From: Actinomycetes bacterium
GTDB taxonomy: Bacteria; Actinomycetota; Coriobacteriia; Anaerosomatales; Anaerosomataceae
Length of the DNA stretch: 5,470 bases
Assembly (NCBI GenBank): GCA_021850085.1
Contig: JAJZRZ010000122.1
Location: forward strand, 1-5,470
Direction: 5' to 3'
Part shown: positions 1 to 4,179 of the stretch, piece by piece
Numbering within the stretch: position 1 is the first letter of the stretch
Layout of the letters: each line of letters begins with the position of its first letter
The notes under the pieces: generated by a model
Told to the model about the DNA's origin: nothing
Databases searched by the model: none
Seen by the model: the letters and a program-made list of their open reading frames with translations, nothing else
Translations under genes and position numbers: made by a program

Positions 1-194
1 ACTATAGAACGGGTTTTGTGGCGACCGTAACCGGTCGCCACCATCGCGTCGTGCGGACGCTGGCTCGCCAGCGATGCCGCGACCGCCTGTGGATCGAAGC
101 CCGAGTCGAGCACGGCTGAGTGCACGATCCGGCCGTCTTCGAGCCACACCGCGTCCACGGTACGGGACCCGATATCGAGTCCGAGGACGCGCAT
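1..194 (-). CDS. Acyl-CoA dehydratase activase / double-cubane reductase activator (BadF/BadG/BcrA/BcrD ATPase family), N-terminal part
   Basis: The first 64 residues of an ATP-dependent activator are visible; the rest lies beyond the left edge (family members are about 250-270 residues). The protein opens with LGLDIGSRTVDAVWL, the ASKHA-fold phosphate-binding strand-loop (DIGSRT at residues 7-12), and continues to VATGYGR near residues 52-58, the characteristic second motif of the family. Known members are homodimers with a bridging [4Fe-4S] cluster. They couple ATP hydrolysis to transfer of one very low-potential electron to a partner iron-sulfur protein. The cluster-binding cysteines are outside the window. 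The ATG start overlaps the stop of the upstream reductase gene (TGATG), which implies translational coupling and a fixed stoichiometry of the pair. The family call is firm. The specific partner is inferred from the overlap. Confidence 0.9.
   Translation of the reverse strand, partial: MRVLGLDIGSRTVDAVWLEDGRIVHSAVLDSGFDPQAVAASLASQRPHDAMVATGYGRHKTRSI
18..41. repeat. Perfect 10-bp inverted repeat with 4-nt loop inside the activase gene
   Basis: GTGGCGACCG at 18-27 is the exact reverse complement of CGGTCGCCAC at 32-41, with TAAC (plus strand) between. It lies within the codons for the conserved VATGYGRH stretch, so part of the symmetry may follow from codon choice. No U-run follows on the coding (minus) strand, so it is not an intrinsic terminator. 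It would form a stable hairpin about 150 nt into the activase coding mRNA. Confidence 0.6.
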
Positions 195-1480
195 CAGTCG
201 CCGAGCATCTCGACGAACGCCTCTACGCGCGTCTGGAGTTGCCCGATGTCTTCCATCGAGTAGTCGGTGTCGATCCTCAGCACCGGCAGCCCCGCCTTGC
301 GGGACGCCTTCTCCACGCCATGAGCCTCCATCTGGTACGGCGTGCAGAACTGCAGCGCGTAGTGGATGACGCCCTGTGCGCCGTACTCCTCGGCCATGCG
401 CACGACGTCGTCCATCCGACCCTCGTTCGGCGTGAAGCAGGCGCAATTGATGCCGAGGTACTTCTGCGCGATCGCGTCGAGCATGCCTTCCAGCGTCTCG
501 GGAGTCTCATCAGTGAGCGTGTCGAAGTAGCGGGACCCGGTACACATCTCCTCGGCCACCACGACCGCGCCGGCCTTCTCGATTATGTCGTGGAGCTTCC
601 AGTTCGGGATCGCCATGGGCGAGCCGGTGACGAGCACGCGCGGTGCATCGGCCGGCGCCACGCCCTGGCCCGCGGCGATACGCGCCTCGAGCTCGTCGGC
701 GATCTCGTTCACCATTTCCGTGAAGCGCGGCACGTCGTCGTAGAAAGCGACCTGGCTGGCGAGCAAAGCGTCTTTGCCCGAGATGGGTACGACAGCGGCC
801 TTGCGCGCGTTGTTCAGCCGCTGCAGGGCCTCGCGCTTGGCGTTCACCTCGCGGGTCGCCGCCTTCAGGTTCTCGAGCGTGAGCTTCCTGCCCGTGAGCT
901 CCTCGAGCTGAGCGACGAGCCGGTCGATCTCACTGCGCCACAGCGTGAAGTCCTCGGGCCGCTTCATCTGCGGCAGCTCCATGATGTAGACAGGGGCCAT
1001 CTCGCCGAGGATCTCGTACGCCTTCTTCTTGCCGTCGCACGTGGTCTCGCCGATGACGAGGTCCGCCGACTCAACGTACGGGCAGACGCGGTCGAGCTTG
1101 AACCCGACGAACGACTTGATGAGGGCGCAGGTGTTCCTCGGCAGAAGCTTCTCGACCTCGTTGTAGCCCCACTCGGCACCGGCGCACAGGCCCACGTCGA
1201 TCGCACCGAGCGCACGGATGATCTCCTCGGGCACGTACAGACAGAACGTGCCGACGACCTTACCGCCCGCCTCCTTGTGCTCCATGAGCTCCTTGATGCG
1301 AAGACCGTGGATCTCGGAGACCACGAAGTCGAAGTACGACATCGCTTCCGGGCGATTCTCCTGGGACAGGTAGGCGGACTGGTACATCTTCGGGATGGCA
1401 TCCAGAAGCGCGCAGTGCGCGCGAAGGTTCATCCCAAGGTCCTGCCACATCTCCCCGTAGGTCTCCATCGGATCCGCCAT
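194..1480 (-). CDS. 2-hydroxyacyl-CoA dehydratase family protein, probably a double-cubane-cluster anaerobic reductase (YjiM/DCCP type)
   Basis: A 428-residue cytoplasmic iron-sulfur protein of the HgdB/HgdC (FldB/FldC) superfamily. Supporting segments are GTFCLYVPEEII (77-88), LCAGAEWGYNEVEKLLPRNTCALIKSF (98-124), ADLVIGETTCDGKKKAYE (139-156), and the second-domain motifs VTGSPMAIPNWKL (284-296), INCACF (345-349) and VIHYALQFC (371-379). The cysteines are at 23, 80, 99, 118, 133, 148, 313, 346, 348 and 379, enough for the six cluster ligands of a double-cubane [8Fe-9S] site. True dehydratases need two such subunits. Here a single subunit is followed directly by an activase, which matches the DCCP/DCCP-reductase and E. 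coli YjiM/YjiL arrangement. DCCP reduces small molecules such as acetylene in vitro, and its physiological substrate is unknown. The start is set by a strong GAGGAGG site 8 nt upstream. An (R)-2-hydroxyacyl-CoA dehydratase subunit is the alternative, less likely without a second subunit in view. Confidence 0.87.
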   Translation of the reverse strand: MADPMETYGEMWQDLGMNLRAHCALLDAIPKMYQSAYLSQENRPEAMSYFDFVVSEIHGLRIKELMEHKEAGGKVVGTFCLYVPEEIIRALGAIDVGLCAGAEWGYNEVEKLLPRNTCALIKSFVGFKLDRVCPYVESADLVIGETTCDGKKKAYEILGEMAPVYIMELPQMKRPEDFTLWRSEIDRLVAQLEELTGRKLTLENLKAATREVNAKREALQRLNNARKAAVVPISGKDALLASQVAFYDDVPRFTEMVNEIADELEARIAAGQGVAPADAPRVLVTGSPMAIPNWKLHDIIEKAGAVVVAEEMCTGSRYFDTLTDETPETLEGMLDAIAQKYLGINCACFTPNEGRMDDVVRMAEEYGAQGVIHYALQFCTPYQMEAHGVEKASRKAGLPVLRIDTDYSMEDIGQLQTRVEAFVEMLGD

Positions 1481-1487
1481 GCGGTCT

Positions 1488-1495
1488 GCCTCCTC
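1488..1495 (-). promoter_or_regulatory. Ribosome-binding site of the double-cubane reductase gene
   Basis: The minus strand reads GAGGAGGC here, ending 7-8 nt before the ATG at 1480. It fixes this start over an out-of-frame ATG a few bases further upstream. Confidence 0.8.
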
Positions 1496-1519
1496 ATGCT
1501 CACGACATTACAATCGCTG

Positions 1520-1549
1520 ATACTAACATTCCGACACTCTTATCGGCAA
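1520..1549 (-). promoter_or_regulatory. Candidate sigma-70-type promoter of the reductase-activase operon
   Basis: On the minus strand TTGCCG (1549-1544) is followed after 18 bp by TAGTAT (1525-1520), each 4/6 to consensus. TG sits one base before the -10, giving an extended -10 (TGTTAGTAT). The predicted transcript start is near 1512, leaving a leader of about 30 nt. On the plus strand a TACAAT (1509-1514) lies almost opposite but has no convincing -35, so a divergent promoter for the gene at 1657 is only possible. Predicted by eye, not measured. Confidence 0.4.
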
Positions 1550-1643
1550 TTCGGAGCGCATCCCCCAAGACCGGTGCGGAATGGCGTCTCGCCCTGGAGC
1601 GGCGCTTGCACTACTCCGACCGGAACACCCCATTGATAGTGCC

Positions 1644-1650
1644 GAGGAGG
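1644..1650 (+). promoter_or_regulatory. Ribosome-binding site deciding the start of the FtrD-like gene
   Basis: GAGGAGG ends 6 nt before the ATG at 1657. It selects this start over an in-frame TTG at 1606, which has no ribosome-binding site and would add 17 residues that do not belong to a membrane-anchor leader. Confidence 0.8.
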
Positions 1651-1656
1651 CCACCG

Positions 1657-2331
1657 ATGTCGAACAACAAGAAGGGGCGCAACACGGGCAAGCAGCCCGC
1701 GCCCAAGGCAGGTGCGCCCGCACCCGCCCGGGGCCGCGGGAAGACGTGGATCGTCGCGGCCGGAGCCGCGGCGTTCGTCCTGGTAGTCCTGGCCGTGACC
1801 GGCGTTCTGGGCGGCGGTGCCGCGCCCTCGTCTGCCCGGCCCACCGCTGAAGAAGCCAAGTACAGGGGCAGGTTCCTGTCCGCCGGATATGCAGAGCCGG
1901 TGATCGCCGGAGCGCAGTCCTACGATGCGACCGTGGAGATGACCGAGCTCACCGCCACTACGACCGACACGCAGATCGCAGTCCCCGTGGCGGACGTGGC
2001 GGAGGCGAAGATCGCGATCTTCCGGTATGAGACTGCCAGCGGTCCGCTTCCGCTGATCGCGTATGTGAAGCCGTCCGGCGCGTTGTTCGTGGGCGTGAGC
2101 TTCTGCCTGCCGTGCGAGGGGGAGTGGCAAACGATCCAGTCCGATGGGACGCTCACCTGCAACTCGTGCGGCACGAAGCGCGATCTGGAGACGGGCGTCG
2201 GCGTCAGCGGCACGTGCAAGCTCTACCCGCTCGACGAACTCCCCGTGACCGTTGCGGCCGACACGATCTCGATCGATCGCGCCGTTCTCGACTCCTGGAC
2301 GCCCCAGCCCCTCGACCGCAAGGTGGGGTAG
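1657..2331 (+). CDS. Membrane-anchored DUF2318 / FtrD-like iron-sulfur or metal-binding protein
   Basis: A 224-residue protein. Residues 1-30 are polar and basic (MSNNKKGRNT..., then Pro/Ala/Arg-rich), residues 31-53 form one hydrophobic segment, and the rest is soluble. The pattern suggests an N-terminal anchor with the C-terminal domain outside the membrane. A CXXC at 150-153 is followed by W157, a second CXXC at 168-171 (CNSCG), then GVSGTC187 and YPLDELP. This order (CXXC, Leu-x-CXXCG, Gly-x-x-x-Gly-x-Cys) is that of the DUF2318 family, described as membrane iron-sulfur proteins of FtrD type and often associated with iron transport. No FTR1 permease or cupredoxin gene adjoins it here, so its partner is unknown. 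It is divergent from the reductase operon and separated from cysK by its own promoter region, so it is probably monocistronic. The domain call is good. Metal or cluster identity is inferred. Confidence 0.75.
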   Translation: MSNNKKGRNTGKQPAPKAGAPAPARGRGKTWIVAAGAAAFVLVVLAVTGVLGGGAAPSSARPTAEEAKYRGRFLSAGYAEPVIAGAQSYDATVEMTELTATTTDTQIAVPVADVAEAKIAIFRYETASGPLPLIAYVKPSGALFVGVSFCLPCEGEWQTIQSDGTLTCNSCGTKRDLETGVGVSGTCKLYPLDELPVTVAADTISIDRAVLDSWTPQPLDRKVG

Positions 2332-2367
2332 TCGGCGGACAGGCCAGATTCGGAACCTGCATTTCCC

Positions 2368-2397
2368 GCGACCGCGGTGCCCAGACGCCGGGGTCGC
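2368..2397 (+). terminator. Terminator-like hairpin after the FtrD-like gene
   Basis: The arms GCGACCGCGG (2368-2377) and CCGGGGTCGC (2388-2397) pair at 9 of 10 positions around a 10-nt loop, 36 nt past the stop codon. The following bases are TTCGTTCGG, so the U-tract is poor and it may be an inefficient terminator or only a 3'-end stabilising stem. Confidence 0.4.
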
Positions 2398-2422
2398 TTC
2401 GTTCGGCGCACTTCTCTTATAT

Positions 2423-2448
2423 CGCACTAATACCAGTTCTTTAGTGCG
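2423..2448. repeat. 8-bp perfect inverted repeat upstream of cysK
   Basis: CGCACTAA (2423-2430) and TTAGTGCG (2441-2448) are exact reverse complements around a 10-nt centre. It sits in an AT-richer patch upstream of the candidate cysK -35 box. Its right arm supplies the GTGCG that begins the element shared with the metY promoter. It could be a regulator site or an upstream hairpin. Confidence 0.6.
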
Positions 2449-2463
2449 CTTACAGGTCTTGAA
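2444..2463 (+). promoter_or_regulatory. Candidate operator of cysK (shared element, copy 1)
   Basis: The bases 2444-2462 fit GTGCGNTTNCAGNNCTNGA, which also occurs at 3926-3944 before metY with 14 of 19 identical positions. The core TTACAG-GT-CTTGAA is an imperfect palindrome (TTNNAG-N2-CTNNAA) overlapping the -35 box at 2459-2464. Binding there would block RNA polymerase. A CymR-like regulator encoded just downstream is the obvious candidate ligand, by inference only. Confidence 0.45.
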
Positions 2464-2487
2464 CTCCTCCCGTTCGGCGAATAGTCT
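2459..2487 (+). promoter_or_regulatory. Candidate cysK promoter
   Basis: TTGAAC (2459-2464, 4/6 to the -35 consensus) is followed after 17 bp by TAGTCT (2482-2487, weak -10). The transcript would begin near 2494. A small inverted repeat, TCTCG-GCACA-CGAGA (2485-2499), spans the end of the -10 and the start site. Confidence is raised by the same geometry in front of metY. Confidence 0.4.
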
Positions 2488-2515
2488 CGGCACACGAGAG
2501 CCTTTCCGCCTGCAG

Positions 2516-2522
2516 AAGGAGG
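2516..2522 (+). promoter_or_regulatory. cysK ribosome-binding site
   Basis: AAGGAGG, a full-strength site, ends only 4 nt before the ATG at 2527. The spacing is slightly short but no other start fits the CysK N-terminus. Confidence 0.75.
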
Positions 2523-2526
2523 CGTC

Positions 2527-3486
2527 ATGTCCGAAGTACACGCGCACGTTGACGAGACGATCGGCCACACTCCCCTGGTGCGTCTGAGCCGCCTCGCGGC
2601 CGGTCTGGGCGCCGTGGTGGCCGTGAAGCTCGAGTCGCGCAACCCCGGCGGGTCAGTGAAGGACCGCATCGGCCGCAACATGATCGACGACGCCGAGGCG
2701 CGCGGCCTCATCGAGCCCGGAGTGTCCGTACTCGTGGAGCCCACGTCCGGCAACACCGGCATCGCGCTCGCGATGATCGGAGCGGCCCGCGGCTACCGCG
2801 TCATTCTCACCATGCCCGAATCGATGTCGGTCGAGCGGCGCAGGCTGCTGGCATCTTACGGCGCCGAACTCGTGCTCACGCCAAAGGCGGACGGCATGCG
2901 CGGCGCTGTCGAGGCCGCCGAGCGCATCGCCGCCGAGCACGAGCAGTCCTTCATCCCGGCGCAGTTCGACAACCCCGCCAACCCCGCAGCGCACTATGCG
3001 ACCACCGGCCCCGAGATCGCCGAGGCCCTCGGCGGCGAGCGTCTCGGCGCCTTCGTGGCAGGCGTGGGCACGGGTGGCACCATCACGGGCGCGGGACGGT
3101 ACCTGCGCGAGCGTTTCCCCGAGGTGCTGCTGGTGGCGGTTGAGCCTGCCGAGTCGCCCATCATCACGCAGCGGCTCGCCGGCGAGGACCTCACCCCCGG
3201 CCCCCACATGATCCAGGGGATCGGCGCGAACTTCATCCCGTCCGTGCTCGACCTCGACCTGCTGTCCGAGGTCCAGAGGGTGAGCGGCCCCGAGGCGATG
3301 GAGATGGCGCGCCGCGCCGCCGCCGAGGAGGGCCTGTTCGTCGGAGTCTCCTCGGGGGCGAATATCGTCGCCGCACTGCGTGTCGCCGCACGACCGGAGC
3401 TCGCCGGTACCACGATCGTGACGGTGGCACCCGACACGGGCGAGCGGTATCTCTCGACCCCGCTGTGGGAAGGGTATGGGGCGTAG
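2527..3486 (+). CDS. cysK: Cysteine synthase A (O-acetylserine sulfhydrylase)
   Basis: PLP enzyme (fold type II) of the cytoplasm that converts O-acetylserine plus sulfide to cysteine plus acetate. At 319 residues it is full length for the family. Visible motifs are IGHTPLVRL (12-20), NPGGSVKDR (39-47) with Schiff-base lysine K45, the substrate-binding loop TSGNTG (73-78), MPESMSVERRRLL (96-108), the PLP-phosphate loop GTGGT (181-185), IQGIGANFIP (229-238), SSGAN (275-279) with the pyridine-nitrogen serine, and PDTGERYLST (302-311). No C-terminal CBS extension is present, so it is not a cystathionine beta-synthase. The context supports CysK: a CymR-type regulator begins 2 bp after its stop and a second sulfhydrylase follows. 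The intact TSGNTG and GIGANFIP loops are those that in known CysK proteins bind isoleucine-ended partner peptides. Confidence 0.95.
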   Translation: MSEVHAHVDETIGHTPLVRLSRLAAGLGAVVAVKLESRNPGGSVKDRIGRNMIDDAEARGLIEPGVSVLVEPTSGNTGIALAMIGAARGYRVILTMPESMSVERRRLLASYGAELVLTPKADGMRGAVEAAERIAAEHEQSFIPAQFDNPANPAAHYATTGPEIAEALGGERLGAFVAGVGTGGTITGAGRYLRERFPEVLLVAVEPAESPIITQRLAGEDLTPGPHMIQGIGANFIPSVLDLDLLSEVQRVSGPEAMEMARRAAAEEGLFVGVSSGANIVAALRVAARPELAGTTIVTVAPDTGERYLSTPLWEGYGA

Positions 3487-3488
3487 CC

Positions 3489-3905
3489 ATGCGCGTCTCA
3501 CAACGCCTCGACTACACCCTGCGGATGCTCGTCGCGCTCGGACGTCTCCCCGCGGGAACCACCACCGCGTCCGGCGATCTTGCGGTCGCGATCAGCCTGC
3601 CCCGGCGCTTCGGCGAGCAGCAGATGACGGCGCTCGCCAAGACCGGGCTGGTCGACTCGCGCCGCGGCACCGGTGGCGGGATCGCGCTCGCCCGTCCCCC
3701 GGCGGAGATCACCGTCCTCGACGTGGTCAGGGCCGTGCAGGGCGACGCGCTCGACGTGCCGCGGTCTGCCGGGTCCGCCACCTCTGAGTTCTGGGCCGGT
3801 GCGGCCCTGGCACTCGAGGGGTACCTCGGCTCGGCCACGCTCGCGGATCTCGTCCGTCACCAGGCCGAGATTGACGCGTCCGCCGGACCGATGTACTTCA
3901 TCTAG
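3489..3905 (+). CDS. cymR: Rrf2-family transcriptional regulator, CymR-like (cysteine-metabolism repressor)
   Basis: A 138-residue winged-helix regulator. MRVSQRLDYTLRMLVALG (1-18) is the Rrf2 opening helix. LPRRFGEQQMTALAKTGLV (37-55) covers the recognition region, SRRGTGGGIALARPPAEITVLDVVRAVQG (57-85) is the wing and linker, and a C-terminal dimer helix follows. It contains no cysteine at all, so unlike IscR or NsrR it cannot hold a cysteine-ligated Fe-S cluster. CymR of Bacillus likewise lacks a cluster and instead binds CysK as corepressor, released by O-acetylserine. The tail here (SATLADL... to ...PMYFI-stop) resembles the CymR tail as I recall it, and ends in Ile like other CysK-binding peptides. 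The start at 3489 matches family N-termini. An in-frame GTG at 3465 would overlap cysK and add eight unlikely residues. With only 2 bp from cysK, the two are surely cotranscribed. The symbol is by analogy. Confidence 0.8.
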   Translation: MRVSQRLDYTLRMLVALGRLPAGTTTASGDLAVAISLPRRFGEQQMTALAKTGLVDSRRGTGGGIALARPPAEITVLDVVRAVQGDALDVPRSAGSATSEFWAGAALALEGYLGSATLADLVRHQAEIDASAGPMYFI

Positions 3906-3925
3906 GGAGAAAACCCGCGCGGCAG

Positions 3926-3945
3926 GTGCGATTCCAGACCTGGAC
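3926..3945 (+). promoter_or_regulatory. Candidate operator of metY (shared element, copy 2)
   Basis: The bases 3926-3944 fit GTGCGNTTNCAGNNCTNGA, found also before cysK. Here the core is a clean palindrome, TCCAG-AC-CTGGA (3933-3944). It overlaps the -35 box (3941-3946), and the -10 begins 20 bp after its end, exactly as at cysK. This suggests joint control of both sulfhydrylase genes by one regulator, plausibly the adjacent CymR-like protein. Confidence 0.5.
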
Positions 3946-3969
3946 TGGCACTTCGTTCGCTGCTAACGT
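3941..3969 (+). promoter_or_regulatory. Candidate metY promoter
   Basis: TGGACT (3941-3946, 4/6) and TAACGT (3964-3969, 3/6) are 17 bp apart, with TGC immediately before the -10 giving an extended -10 motif. A transcript would start near 3976, leaving a leader of about 200 nt before metY. Read-through from cysK-cymR is also possible because no terminator with a U-run is seen after 3905. Confidence 0.42.
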
Positions 3970-4001
3970 ACCGCCCAAAGCACGCTCCGCCCGACCGCAC
4001 G

Positions 4002-4011
4002 AAGGAGGTGA
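4002..4011 (+). promoter_or_regulatory. Strong Shine-Dalgarno of the leader ORF
   Basis: AAGGAGGTGA is a full-length complement to the usual 16S rRNA 3' end. The AGGAGG core ends 14 nt before the ATG at 4023, rather long. A 4-bp stem GGTG (4007-4010) with CACC (4019-4022) could shorten the effective distance, or mask the site. Confidence 0.65.
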
Positions 4012-4022
4012 GACGAAGCACC

Positions 4023-4130
4023 ATGGCACGTCCTGTGTTCGCGATGACGATGGACATGATGATGACCTGGCCCGGGTCTGCGCTCGCATGCGCAGCGACC
4101 GGGCGGCTTCCGCACCCCGCACGGCACTAG
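4023..4130 (+). CDS. Short Met-rich ORF, candidate leader peptide of metY
   Basis: A 35-residue ORF ending in TAG 49 nt before metY. The start is MARPVFAM, the centre is MTMDMMM (residues 8-14, five ATG codons out of seven), and the rest is MTWPG... to ...PARH with no recognised domain. A run of methionine codons directly upstream of a methionine-biosynthesis gene is what a ribosome-mediated attenuator would need: low charged tRNA-Met would stall ribosomes at 4044-4064, just before a strong hairpin at 4070. Known analogues are the Trp, His, Leu and Thr leader peptides of enteric bacteria and polycysteine leader ORFs reported in mycobacteria. Translation is supported only by the strong ribosome-binding site. 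It is not a conserved protein I know, and it could be a chance ORF. Confidence 0.5.
   Translation: MARPVFAMTMDMMMTWPGSALACAATGRLPHPARH
4070..4104 (+). other. Stable GC-rich hairpin overlapping the leader ORF
   Basis: The outer arms GCCCGG (4070-4075) and CCGGGC (4099-4104) and the inner arms CTGCGC (4078-4083) and GCGCAG (4090-4095) pair perfectly around the loop TCGCAT, separated by a 2x3 internal loop. The hairpin begins 5 nt after the last Met codon, so a stalled ribosome would cover its 5' arm. GGCTTCCGC follows, not a U-run, so it is not an intrinsic terminator by itself. Confidence 0.7.
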
Positions 4131-4165
4131 CTGGCGCCGGGCATGTCCACACCACCCCGAACACG

Positions 4166-4174
4166 AGAAGAGGA
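4166..4174 (+). promoter_or_regulatory. metY ribosome-binding site
   Basis: AGAAGAGGA, with AGAGG 6 nt before the ATG at 4180, is a moderate site, clearly weaker than that of the leader ORF. That is compatible with translation-dependent control of metY. Confidence 0.6.
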
Positions 4175-4179
4175 CCACC

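Larger units (their letters stand above)
3976..4179 (+). promoter_or_regulatory. metY leader region, putative methionine-responsive attenuator
   Basis: This untranslated leader contains, in order, a perfect-strength ribosome-binding site (4002-4011), a 35-codon Met-rich ORF (4023-4130), a GC-rich hairpin overlapping that ORF (4070-4104), a smaller possible stem CGGC/GCCG (4122-4125 with 4136-4139), a C-rich G-poor stretch (4142-4164), and the metY ribosome-binding site (4166-4174). TGGACATG in the Met-codon tract (4051-4058) is the exact complement of CATGTCCA (4142-4149), so two mutually exclusive states can be drawn depending on ribosome position. I see no SAM-I, SAM-II or SAH riboswitch core. 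The absence of a U-run argues for translational or Rho-dependent control rather than intrinsic termination. Confidence 0.5.

Noticed and set aside
74..1636. A 520-codon open frame on the plus strand opposite the double-cubane reductase gene
   Set aside because: The antisense frame is opened by G+C-rich codon bias. Its translation is Arg/Leu/Val/Asp-rich low-complexity with no family motifs, while the minus-strand product is clearly conserved.
2400..2479. Direct repeat CGTTCGGCG at 2400-2408 and 2471-2479
   Set aside because: Nine bases, 71 bp apart, in G+C-rich DNA with no flanking similarity; probably chance.
2485..2499. TCTCG-GCACA-CGAGA small inverted repeat at the predicted cysK start site
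   Set aside because: Only 5 bp per arm and no counterpart before metY; too weak to call an operator separately.
1540..2568. A 342-codon minus-strand open frame across the FtrD-like gene and cysK promoter
   Set aside because: Arg/Gly-rich composition without motifs, spanning two regulatory gaps and opposing a recognisable gene; a compositional shadow.
2653..3501. A 282-codon minus-strand open frame opposite cysK
   Set aside because: It is antisense to a textbook CysK and has His/Arg/Gly-rich composition with no domain.
4070..4104. Intrinsic terminator in the metY leader
   Set aside because: The stem is strong but the following bases are GC-rich with no U-run.
3906..4179. SAM-I, SAM-II or SAH riboswitch in the metY leader
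   Set aside because: None of the conserved cores I know for these classes is visible. Other SAM classes (for example SAM-IV) were not excluded rigorously; a covariance-model search would settle it.
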